Assembly (NCBI GenBank): GCA_964426155.1
Contig: CAYROY010000041.1
Location: forward strand, 1 to 6,719
Source of the DNA: M55B120 sp964426155
GTDB taxonomy: Bacteria > Actinomycetota > Humimicrobiia > Humimicrobiales > Humimicrobiaceae
DNA length: 6,719 nt
Direction: 5' to 3'
Part shown: one piece after another, positions 1-6,062 of the stretch
Position numbering within the stretch: position 1 is the first letter of the stretch
How the letters are laid out: each line of letters starts with the position of its first letter
Notes under the pieces: model-generated
What the model was told of the DNA's origin: nothing
Database searches by the model: none
The model's input: the letters and a program-made list of their open reading frames with translations, nothing else
Translations under genes and position numbers: made by a program

Positions 1-506
1 CGCTTTATGCTCTGGTCTATTTCTTCATAAAGGAAAATACGGTTACCGGACTCGCTCAAAATCTTAAATTCCCATTCGGTTATATAAAAATGTGCAGCAT
101 TGACTATTCTTGTCTCCAGGCAGTCTTTTTTATCATAAATGTACTCCTTTATTCTTTCAATAAACTCCCCGCCCAGGCTGTTCACCAGCGGATAGACTCT
201 TTCAAATACCCAGCTGTTGAGCTTCTGGTATTTTGCTCTGTCTTCTTTGATCCTGTATATAAGCGGCGGCTTAAGATCTGTCAGGATTATCCTCTTTAGG
301 AAACCAAAAAACCCGGCTTCGATTACTTTTATCCAGTCTATCCTGTGCCCTTCTATCTCTTCCTGGCATTTACCCAGCACATATGCGGCTACCATCTTGT
401 GTGCCTGCTTGTCAAGCTCTGTAAACTCGATGCTTCTTATCTGGTCATTCCAGCGCTGCATACTGGCAGCTTCGTAGATTTTTAAAAGAAGTAAGTTAAT
501 ATCCAT
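1..506 (-). CDS. HD-superfamily (YfbR-like) putative phosphohydrolase, partial
   Basis: This is the N-terminal 168 codons of a leftward gene that runs off the window edge without a stop. The translation begins MDINLLLLKIYEAASMQRWND and carries TELDKQAHKM (residues 29-38), LTDLKPP (75-81) and AAHFYITEWEF (137-147). From memory these are hallmarks of a clostridial family annotated as HD-domain or YfbR-like hydrolases, in which conserved His and Asp residues bind a metal and act on nucleotides or other phosphate esters. His36, Asp77 and His139 are plausible metal ligands. The substrate cannot be told from sequence. ATG at 506-504 is the first good start, since an in-frame TAA lies a few codons upstream. 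A TTG two codons earlier is possible. No clear Shine-Dalgarno sequence is visible for either. The gene is divergent from the DUF2007 gene and has its own promoter candidate. The family call is fairly sure and the function is not. Confidence 0.75.
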   Translation of the reverse strand, partial: MDINLLLLKIYEAASMQRWNDQIRSIEFTELDKQAHKMVAAYVLGKCQEEIEGHRIDWIKVIEAGFFGFLKRIILTDLKPPLIYRIKEDRAKYQKLNSWVFERVYPLVNSLGGEFIERIKEYIYDKKDCLETRIVNAAHFYITEWEFKILSESGNRIFLYEEIDQSIK

Positions 507-566
507 AAACAAATACCATTAAACAAAAATTTATCTTTTCTGCATCTTATCCGGAATCTTTGTTTA

Positions 567-594
567 ATTATAGCAAAATACATTACATTATCAT
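567..594 (-). promoter_or_regulatory. extended -10 promoter for the HD-domain gene
   Basis: On the minus strand TGCTATAAT (575-567) is a perfect extended -10 (TGnTATAAT). ATGATA (594-589) matches the -35 consensus at four of six positions, with a 16-bp spacer. Transcription would start near 560, leaving a leader of about 50 nt with no recognisable ribosome binding site. The prediction rests on motif match and position only. Confidence 0.5.
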
Positions 595-657
595 CCTTTA
601 TTTTAGGTCATGCCCCGTCTGATTTTAAAATTAAAGTTAAATCATTATTATCTATTG

Positions 658-666
658 TGATATAAT
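658..666 (+). promoter_or_regulatory. extended -10 element for the DUF2007 gene
   Basis: TGATATAAT is an exact extended -10 motif (TGnTATAAT). No convincing -35 is seen, as is usual for extended -10 promoters. Transcription would begin near 673. That argues against the TTG at 668 as the start of the downstream gene and in favour of ATG at 704. Confidence 0.5.
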
Positions 667-703
667 TTTGTATTATATCTCTTTAAAAAAGAAAGAGCCT
701 GAA

Positions 704-913
704 ATGAGTAAAATGGAAATAATAGAAGTCTTCGGTTCAAGATCGGATGCCGAGCTTGCAAAAGGATACCTTGAAAGTCTGGGAATAGAGTCAAGGATCA
801 TAGCTGACGACGTGGACCAGCTCTACCCTTCGCTCGGTGTAGTCCGGGGTGTAAAACTCATGACAAATAGCAGCCTTGTAAAAAGGGCAAAAAAACTGAT
901 CAATAAAAAATAA
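704..913 (+). CDS. DUF2007-family small protein
   Basis: A 69-residue soluble protein. The pattern EVFGSRSDAELAKGYLESLGI followed by a DD pair, GVVRGVKLMT and a Lys-rich tail fits the DUF2007 domain (Pfam calls it a putative signal-transducing protein; PII-like fold). The whole protein is this one domain, a common architecture. The role is unknown: members are thought to sense or bind something, but no substrate is established. ATG at 704 is chosen because GAAAGAG (691-697) sits at a reasonable spacing and the extended -10 lies just upstream. A frame extension to TTG at 668 would start before the predicted transcription start. It stands alone: the left neighbour is divergent and the right neighbour is convergent. 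There are no membrane segments or signal peptide. Confidence 0.75.
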   Translation: MSKMEIIEVFGSRSDAELAKGYLESLGIESRIIADDVDQLYPSLGVVRGVKLMTNSSLVKRAKKLINKK

Positions 914-947
914 AGTATAATTAATAAAAATTCCCAGGTAATACCAT

Positions 948-975
948 TCTGGTTAAATATTGATAAAAAACCAGA
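948..975. terminator. weak hairpin between convergent genes
   Basis: TCTGGTT (948-954) and AACCAGA (969-975) can form a 7-bp stem with a 14-nt loop. The hairpin lies between the stop of the DUF2007 gene and the stop of the convergent flavoprotein gene, where a shared terminator would be expected. The loop is long, the stem has few GC pairs and neither side has a strong T-run, so this is a tentative call. A second short stem (980-985 with 995-1000) overlaps the flavoprotein stop codon. Confidence 0.25.
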
Positions 976-991
976 TTAACTTCTACAAAAA

Positions 992-1369
992 TCATAGAAG
1001 CCTTTCAGACCCAGAATATACTTTCTCAACCTCCAGTGCCGCAACCCCTTTTCCGGGAAGCCTTTCAGGATTCCATTTTTTCATATCATCAAATATTTTG
1101 CCTTCCGTGTAATATTTAATTGTTCCCTTTACCTGATATGACTTATCCTGGTCCGTAATAAAAAGTATTGTCCCCATACTCCCAGAAAATATATTCTTCT
1201 TTGTTTTATAGAAATAGTTATCAGCAACAAGGATCGTCCCATCATCATATTTTGAGTTACATGTGGAATATATGCTGTTAGGCATGCCTTCCCTGTTTAC
1301 CGTACTGAATACTATTGGACCCTTTCGTTTTTCCCAGGCCCCGATCACCTCTTCTGGTATCTTTTTCAT
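992..1369 (-). CDS. pyridoxamine 5'-phosphate oxidase-like flavoprotein
   Basis: A 125-residue, single-domain protein of the FMN-binding split-barrel (PPOX-like) superfamily. Evidence is the N-terminal GPIVFSTVNREGMPNSIY (residues 17-34), the usual first strands contacting flavin, the central ADNYFYKTKKN segment, GTIKYYTEG (82-90), and the closing pattern AALEVEKVYSG. Such short proteins bind FMN, F420 or haem and reduce small substrates. The true substrate is unknown, and this one lacks the length of genuine PdxH. The start is set by GGAGG four bases before ATG, a strong ribosome binding site. It lies 50 bp downstream of the purine permease on the same strand, so the two may be co-transcribed, but a promoter-like TATAAT sits in the gap. 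No metabolic link between the two products is evident. Confidence 0.8.
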   Translation of the reverse strand: MKKIPEEVIGAWEKRKGPIVFSTVNREGMPNSIYSTCNSKYDDGTILVADNYFYKTKKNIFSGSMGTILFITDQDKSYQVKGTIKYYTEGKIFDDMKKWNPERLPGKGVAALEVEKVYSGSERLL

Positions 1370-1393
1370 CCTTCCTCCAGTAAAATTTTTATC

Positions 1394-1416
1394 ATTATAT
1401 ATAAATTTTATTTATA
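1394..1416 (-). promoter_or_regulatory. -10-like box and inverted repeat before the flavoprotein gene
   Basis: On the minus strand TATAAT (1399-1394) lies about 25 bases before the flavoprotein start codon. Next to it, 1400-1416 is a perfect 7-bp inverted repeat (TATAAAT, 3-base gap, ATTTATA). This could be an operator overlapping the promoter spacer, or simply an AT-rich coincidence. No good -35 is visible. Confidence 0.3.
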
Positions 1417-1419
1417 GAT

Positions 1420-2793
1420 CTATCCTACAAATCTCTCTGCCAGGAACTGGGCTACAAAAGCAACTGCGAACAAAACGCTTATTATTATCATTAATGGATG
1501 CAGCTGTTTTATCTTTCCCCTGAAGATCTTTATCAGAGTGTAGCTTATAAAGCCAAAGCCTATTCCGTATGATATGCTATATGTAAAAGGCATGATTATT
1601 ATTGTAAGGAATGCAGGAATACCGGTCTCATAATCTGCAAAATCTATCTTCGCCATAACCGTCATCATCAAAAACCCTACTATTATAAGAGCAGAAGCTG
1701 TAACAGGATATTTATACACTCCCTCTGCTATCTCTATGCCCCCGCCGACAACAGCTATCAGCGGCGCAAAGAATATTGATATCAGAAACAGGAATCCTGT
1801 TACCGTGGGCATTATGCCTGTTCTCCCACCGTCCGACACACCTGAAGCGCTTTCAATATAAGTGGTTATTGAACTTGCTCCAAAAAGTCCCCCGGCTACT
1901 GCAGCCAGCGAATCTATTAAAAGTACATTCCTTAAGTTTGGAAGATTTCCTTTCTCGTCAAGGAGTTTGGCTTCACCGCCTACACCTATTACTGTACCCA
2001 TTGTATCGAAAAAGTCGGTCATAAAAAGTGCAAATATCATTACTAGGGCGGCGACATTCAGCATTCCGTTACTCCAGACTGCTCCTACTACATCTGCCCT
2101 GAAGAAAGTTGAAAAACTTTCTTTGCCCGGAACACTAAAATATTGAGATGGCAGCGGTATTACTTTGAATATCATGCCGACAACGGCTGTACCGATTATT
2201 CCCAGCAGTATACCGCCTTTTATACGGAATGCGATAAGTATCGTGGTCAGCACCAGTCCAAATGCGGCGAGCTGGGTATGACTGGCTGTAAAGTCCCCAA
2301 GTTTTACCGCAGTCGCAGGATCCATATCTACAAATCCTCCCTGCTGTGTTCCAATAAAAGCGATAAAAAGTCCTATCCCCACACCTATAGCATATTTAAG
2401 GTCCATTGGTATGGCTCTCATTATCATACTTCTCAGCCCCGTAAGGACAAAGATGGTGACTATAATCCCTTCAATTACCACTATGCCCATAGCCTGCTGC
2501 CAGGATAGGCCCAGCCCGAATATTATTGTATAAACAACTACAGCGTTAATGCCCATTCCTGAAGCCAGTGCAAACGGGGTATTGGTAATAAGGCCCATCA
2601 GCATACTCATGAGACCTGCTCCTATGCATGTTGCTATAACAGCTGCCTCAAATGTTATTCCTGTAGCTCCCCCCGCCGAGAGTATTGCCGGATTTACAAA
2701 TATGATGTAGGCCATGGTCATAAACGTAGTAATTCCCGCTATAATCTCGGTCCTTATATTTGTCTCTCTCTCCCTGAGCTTGAAGTAACTCAA
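1420..2793 (-). CDS. NCS2-family purine permease, AzgA/PbuG-type
   Basis: A full-length, 457-residue polytopic inner-membrane transporter. In the AzgA/PbuG/PbuO group such proteins import adenine, guanine or hypoxanthine, probably with protons, for salvage. Family motifs in order: ITTFMTMAYIIFVNPAIL (residues 21-38), FALASGMGINA (74-84), TDFFDTMGTVIGVG (259-272), SSITTYIESASGVSDGGRTG (307-326) and the ADYETGIPAFLT segment (386-397). Hydrophobic helices run throughout, with the usual 13-14 expected for the fold. The start is TTG at 2793-2791, decided by GGAGGTGAT six bases before it and supported by MSYFKLRERETNIRTEI, the usual N-terminus. The gene has a well-spaced promoter just upstream and no purine riboswitch in the short predicted leader. 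Which purine it carries cannot be told. Confidence 0.93.
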   Translation of the reverse strand: MSYFKLRERETNIRTEIIAGITTFMTMAYIIFVNPAILSAGGATGITFEAAVIATCIGAGLMSMLMGLITNTPFALASGMGINAVVVYTIIFGLGLSWQQAMGIVVIEGIIVTIFVLTGLRSMIMRAIPMDLKYAIGVGIGLFIAFIGTQQGGFVDMDPATAVKLGDFTASHTQLAAFGLVLTTILIAFRIKGGILLGIIGTAVVGMIFKVIPLPSQYFSVPGKESFSTFFRADVVGAVWSNGMLNVAALVMIFALFMTDFFDTMGTVIGVGGEAKLLDEKGNLPNLRNVLLIDSLAAVAGGLFGASSITTYIESASGVSDGGRTGIMPTVTGFLFLISIFFAPLIAVVGGGIEIAEGVYKYPVTASALIIVGFLMMTVMAKIDFADYETGIPAFLTIIIMPFTYSISYGIGFGFISYTLIKIFRGKIKQLHPLMIIISVLFAVAFVAQFLAERFVG

Positions 2794-2795
2794 AT

Positions 2796-2804
2796 ATCAC
2801 CTCC
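2796..2804 (-). promoter_or_regulatory. strong ribosome binding site fixing a TTG start
   Basis: On the minus strand GGAGGTGAT is complementary to the 3' end of 16S rRNA over nine bases. The GGAGG core lies six bases before TTG at 2793. No ATG or GTG is placed better, so this site decides the permease start. Confidence 0.8.
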
Positions 2805-2827
2805 AGAATAAATTATTATGATATTTG

Positions 2828-2856
2828 ATTATAAATTTGTAGGTGTTTTTATACAA
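2828..2856 (-). promoter_or_regulatory. promoter for the purine permease
   Basis: On the minus strand TTGTAT (2856-2851), a 17-bp spacer and TATAAT (2833-2828) form a sigma-70-type promoter with a perfect -10 and a weak -35. Transcription would start near 2821 and leave a leader of under 30 nt, just enough for the ribosome binding site. That leaves no room for a purine riboswitch or attenuator. Confidence 0.55.
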
Positions 2857-3480
2857 GAAAAAATGAATATTTTATCAAACATATTGTAGGACAATTCAAT
2901 ACCACACATATAATAAAACTACAGTGATTCAGACATAAGTAAAATCACCAAAAAAATATCCACTAAATAAAGTTGTTGGTATTTTTTCTTAACTAATTTT
3001 CAAGAATTTATTTAAATCTGGACAAACAATACATATAATTTATCCAAATAAGGGATGCCAACTTAAAGCAGGACGAGATAAGAAAGATAGTCTGTGGCCT
3101 TTCTTTAAGGAGATCGAGGCTCCAGAGTAGACTTTCGTCTCCACCTCTCATGATTGAAGGATGTCTTCACACCATATACAAGAAATGCTGAAACCCAGGC
3201 TCACAATATGCTACAGGCAAAAAACACTGGCCTTACTGTGCCATAGTTTCAAAGGCTTCCGTAAGACAAAGCTAACATATGTAAATGACATGAAAGCGAT
3301 AATGAAAACATCCCGTTACAAAAATACAACAAAGATATGGCACGACTAATAAAGATAAATGAAAAGATATTTTACTGGCTTATAATACTAAGGAGCAAGT
3401 ATCCAACTGTATATGAAAAGTAACCTTGTAATATTTAAAAAAATAACATCCTATTAGAGGGTATCGGTAAACTTGAATGT
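2857..3480. other. gene-free, decayed stretch
   Basis: No intact gene is found here on either strand. The left part (to about 3060) is AT-rich spacer. From 3060 to 3450 the sequence has the texture of old coding DNA: short protein-like runs in different plus-strand frames (for example from 3154 to about 3237, and from 3268 to 3421), cut by stops and frame changes. I cannot assign these runs to a family. Since an IS3-type transposase relic follows directly, this may be the more decayed front part of the same element or a gene it destroyed. The 62-codon open frame at 3161-3349 has no homology I recognise and no ribosome binding site, and is not called. Confidence 0.5.
3011..3039 (+). promoter_or_regulatory. 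candidate promoter pointing into the decayed region
   Basis: TTTAAA (3011-3016), a 17-bp spacer and TATAAT (3034-3039) match a sigma-70 promoter with a perfect -10 and four of six -35 positions. It points rightward toward the relic and, further on, the sugar operon. It could be the ancestral operon promoter or belong to the lost element. AT-rich DNA gives such matches by chance. Confidence 0.3.
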
Positions 3481-3484
3481 GATA

Positions 3485-3700
3485 CCGCGGTACACTCGAC
3501 TCAGAAGAATGTAAAGAGATAAGACTGTGGTCACTAGCCTCAACCAAGAACTACTGGGACCAGTAAAGACGATAGAAGGGTGCAAAATCCGCTTGCAGAT
3601 AGAGGAAAGTTACAAACAGATAAAGGATACCTAGTTTTGTAATAGAATCAGACCCCATAGCTCTCCTAACTATATGCCAAATGAATCTGAGATCAGGTTA
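3485..3700 (+). pseudogene. IS3-type transposase relic (rve integrase core, C-terminal part)
   Basis: One plus-strand frame reads like the second half of an IS3-family OrfB integrase core but has in-frame stops at 3512 (TAA) and 3632 (TAG). Recognisable pieces in order are RYT near the usual GSQYTS, then a VTSLN segment, TIEGC where the catalytic Glu of the DDE triad would be (IES), IEESYKQIKDT (3599-3631), and NRIRPHSSPNYMPNES (3641-3688). The last piece matches the family's closing signature (YN.IRPHSSLNYM.P.EF). About a dozen residues seem missing between SLN and IEES. The HSD segment with the second Asp is not visible. Without a functional frame this cannot encode an active transposase. 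It stops about 30-40 bp before the ABC ATPase relic begins, so insertion of this element plausibly broke that gene. The fragment-to-family match was made by eye. Confidence 0.5.
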
Positions 3701-3725
3701 TTTGATAATGATTTACAATTGGCTT

Positions 3726-4072
3726 AATATTAACTTAAAAACTGAACCAATGAATGGGGTAAGGTCAGTGTAAAGCGCAAGAGTATAATCATATGAAGGG
3801 CTGTTTACTGGGGTGGCAAGATCTTGATATTTGATGAGCCTACTAATAATCTGGGTGTAAAACAGGAAAGGAGAGTCCTAGATTTGATAAAGAAACTAAG
3901 GAAAGATTTTGATTTATCGATTATTGTGATCTCTCATAATATTGCACATGTATTTGAACTAGTAGATAGGATAATCGTACTGAGGAATGGCAAGAAAGTT
4001 GGAGAAAGATTAAAAGTTAAGACAAATACAAATGAGATAGTATCTATGATAACTGGTGTTTCTGCAGCTTAA
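3726..4072 (+). pseudogene. sugar ABC-transporter ATPase, 5'-truncated and frameshifted
   Basis: This is the C-terminal part of an RbsA/FrcA-like carbohydrate import ATPase. A first piece (3726-3770) reads INLKTEP then GVRSV, a damaged form of the LSGG signature region, and ends at a stop. After a frame change, 3797-4072 reads RAVYWGG, then KILIFDEPTNNLG (Walker B and D-loop), IIVISHN (H-loop), DRIIVLRNGKKVG and a normal ending MITGVSAA. The Walker A P-loop, Q-loop and an intact signature are absent, so no working ATPase can be made. An open frame from TTG at 3824 could at most give an 82-residue fragment with no clear ribosome binding site. Its clean 3' part suggests recent loss. It lies 21 bp before the URO-D-like gene, where the ATPase of a sugar operon would be expected. 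Confidence 0.8.
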
Positions 4073-4093
4073 TAAATATAGAAAAGAGGTTCA

Positions 4094-5242
4094 ATGAATT
4101 CCAGGGAAAGAATAATAAAAACATTTAATAAAGAGATACCTGACAAAGTCCCTGTTACTTTAAACACCTTAAATACCGGTATATTGAGGGCCAATGAGGG
4201 CCTTCTGCATAGTCTGTTGGAATATACTGATCCCAATATATGGGTTTTTATGGATAGAGATTTTACATGTTTCGAGATAATATTTGGAAAAAATATATAT
4301 AAAGAATCAAAAGTAATAAAAGAAGGCAATAAAACTGTAATAAAAGTAAATACTCCCAAAGGTAAGTTAATTCAGGTTACTGAGAACCGTGAAGATTCTG
4401 ATTGGGTGATTGAGTATTTTTTTAAAGATATTTATGATCTTGAAAAATTCTATTCTTTTTACTACGAGCCTTTTGAAGAAATTGATATAAATGAATATAT
4501 TTTCTGGGACAGATTCACATCAGAACAAGGTATAGCTTCCATAGTAATTTATGATGCAGCAATAATGCTTTATTTATTAATGGGACCCCAAAAATACTAC
4601 CTCAGCCTTATAGATGATTTCGAGGCAGTAAAAAAATTTACTGAAGAAGTAGAATTTAGGATAGAAATATATGTTAAAAGATTATTTCAAACAATCCATC
4701 ATAACCCAATCGTCTTCCTTATACCTGGTTCCGAAGCTTTTACAAAACCGATGACCTCTCACTACTATTATGATCAATTAATATTTCCATATGATGAGAA
4801 ACTTGTAAAACTTATCCAGGAATTGGGTGGCATAGCTAATATCCACCAGCATGGAATGGTTAAAGACTCTATCGAATCCTTCATTAAGATGAACCCATCA
4901 TGCATAAGTCCATTTGAGGTTCCACCGGCAGGAGATATGGAAATTAAGAAAGTAAAAGAAAAATTGGGTGGAAAGATATGTATCAATGGTAATCTTGATG
5001 ACCTGCAGGTACTGACATATGGGGCCGAAGTTGGAATAAAGATCCAGGTTTTGGAGCTTCTGAGGGATATTGCACAAGGAGGTGGTTTTATGCTTGGAGG
5101 GACCGATTCATCAATTCTTACAGATAAAATGCTCCAGAATTTTATTATGATGGGTAAGATGCGTGATCTTTATGGAAGATACCCTATCGATAATGGTATT
5201 ATTAATGAGAGACTTAATTTTTTAAAAAATAAAATAGAATGA
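4094..5242 (+). CDS. uroporphyrinogen decarboxylase (URO-D) superfamily protein
   Basis: An intact 382-residue cytoplasmic TIM-barrel protein of the superfamily that holds HemE and the cobamide methyltransferases (MtaA/MtbA). Family marks are NSRERIIKTFNKEIPDKVPV at the N-terminus, NIHQHG (residues 249-254), SPFEVPPAGDM (272-282), ICINGNLDDLQVL (295-307) and GGGFMLGGTDSS (329-340). It is not HemE: the context is sugar genes, and the HemE N-terminal active-site pattern is not evident. The zinc motif of MtaA-type enzymes (H-x-C, then a later Cys) is also not kept: here the first motif is H251-Q-H253, and the GGF loop has no Cys. Function is therefore unknown; methyl transfer, decarboxylation or another lyase-type step on a sugar-derived substrate are guesses. 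ATG at 4094 follows AGAGG at a short 4-base spacing. It is the first gene of a three-gene run, 27 bp before the isomerase-like gene. Confidence 0.85.
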   Translation: MNSRERIIKTFNKEIPDKVPVTLNTLNTGILRANEGLLHSLLEYTDPNIWVFMDRDFTCFEIIFGKNIYKESKVIKEGNKTVIKVNTPKGKLIQVTENREDSDWVIEYFFKDIYDLEKFYSFYYEPFEEIDINEYIFWDRFTSEQGIASIVIYDAAIMLYLLMGPQKYYLSLIDDFEAVKKFTEEVEFRIEIYVKRLFQTIHHNPIVFLIPGSEAFTKPMTSHYYYDQLIFPYDEKLVKLIQELGGIANIHQHGMVKDSIESFIKMNPSCISPFEVPPAGDMEIKKVKEKLGGKICINGNLDDLQVLTYGAEVGIKIQVLELLRDIAQGGGFMLGGTDSSILTDKMLQNFIMMGKMRDLYGRYPIDNGIINERLNFLKNKIE

Positions 5243-5269
5243 TTTATTATATTTTTAAAAGGGGTAAAA

Positions 5270-6016
5270 ATGTCTGAGAGATTAAAAATCGGTTTTTATA
5301 CATTGTGTGATACACAACTGGATAAGAAAATCTTTCTGGAAAAAGACAAAGAATGTGTTGAAATACTTCAGAATTCCGGAATTGAAGTAATTCATATAAA
5401 AAATAAAATAATATCTGATTTTGCTCCATGTCTTTCAATGTCATATCTAAATGACGAGAATATTGTAGTATCATGTGAAGCAGATATGAATGCTGCTCTT
5501 ACTATGTTTATATTAAGTAAGCTTTCAGGACAACCGATAAGCTTCAATGATATTAGCTATATCGATAAAGAAAAAAATATTCTCAGACTTTTAAATTGCG
5601 GTATGCTTCCCATCAGTTTTGCCAGAAGCAAGAAAGATATTAAGATTAGGAATATGTTAGAAGGGATGGGCTCCTACGATGAGAAAAATGACACCTTTAG
5701 GACCAAGGGTGGTGCATGCACAAACTTTATCTGCAAACCAGGCCAAGTCACGCTGGCAAGATTTGCAAGGATATCAGGTGAGTATGTCTGCCAGATGTCA
5801 ATAGGTAAAACCTTTGAACCTGAAGGTTTTCTTGATAATAAGGAAATATGGGGCACTGATTGTCTCCCATGGGCATTTGTCAGATTTGACGGAGATATAG
5901 AAAATTTCATACAGAATATCCGCTCTAATCATTTACATATGGTATATGGAGATTATTTGAATGATCTTAAAGAGGTATGTGGTTTATTAGGAGTAAGACC
6001 GATTATCTGTAACTGA
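5270..6016 (+). CDS. L-fucose/arabinose isomerase-like protein with internal deletion
   Basis: A 248-residue protein whose residues 50-248 match the C-terminal half of L-fucose-isomerase-like sugar isomerases: FAPCLSMSYLND (51-62), SCEADMNAALTM (68-79), KPGQVTLARFARISGEYV (156-173), PWAFVRFDGD (200-209) and RSNHLHMVYGDY (218-229). Residues 1-45 resemble the N-terminal Rossmann-like start (LKIGFYTL, then GIEVIHI). Intact members have about 450-490 residues, so some 200 or more from the middle are missing, with the join near residues 44-50 (about 5399-5420). The frame is clean across the join. Of the Mn-binding trio known in E. coli FucI (Glu337, Asp361, His528), Asp72 and His221 or His223 remain; the Glu would fall at about residue 48, where none is found. 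Isomerase activity is doubtful. ATG at 5270 follows GGGG at 5-base spacing. Confidence 0.85.
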   Translation: MSERLKIGFYTLCDTQLDKKIFLEKDKECVEILQNSGIEVIHIKNKIISDFAPCLSMSYLNDENIVVSCEADMNAALTMFILSKLSGQPISFNDISYIDKEKNILRLLNCGMLPISFARSKKDIKIRNMLEGMGSYDEKNDTFRTKGGACTNFICKPGQVTLARFARISGEYVCQMSIGKTFEPEGFLDNKEIWGTDCLPWAFVRFDGDIENFIQNIRSNHLHMVYGDYLNDLKEVCGLLGVRPIICN

Positions 6017-6062
6017 ATAGCAAATTTATTATTTAATTTAAAATAAGAAAGGAAGTCAGGTT

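Noticed and set aside
90..477. Two plus-strand open frames at the left edge
   Set aside because: Both are antisense to the HD-superfamily gene, whose minus-strand translation carries clear family motifs.
668..703. N-terminal extension of the DUF2007 protein to TTG at 668
   Set aside because: The TTG overlaps the predicted promoter region before the likely transcription start, the added residues do not fit the domain, and ATG at 704 has a better-placed ribosome binding site.
1776..2508. Plus-strand open frames inside the permease
   Set aside because: Antisense shadows of the NCS2 permease, with low-complexity or unlikely protein composition.
2790..3060. Purine riboswitch upstream of the permease
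   Set aside because: Neither the paired outer helix nor the conserved loop motifs of the purine aptamer could be found on the minus strand.
3161..3349. 62-codon plus-strand open frame
   Set aside because: No ribosome binding site and no family resemblance. It lies in a stretch where several frames carry short protein-like runs, so it is likely chance within decayed DNA.
3474..3500. T-box-like string (TGATACCGCGG) resembling the TGGNACCGCG antiterminator motif
   Set aside because: The key UGGN that pairs with tRNA is changed. There is no stem I, no AGTA or specifier loop, no following terminator and no aminoacyl-tRNA or amino-acid gene downstream. The bases also fit the transposase relic reading.
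3490..3640. Group II intron domain I resemblance (GATAGAGGAAAG and nearby motifs)
   Set aside because: No GTGYG 5' end, no domain V hairpin and no maturase gene. The same bases translate into a recognisable IS3-type integrase C-terminus, which explains them better.
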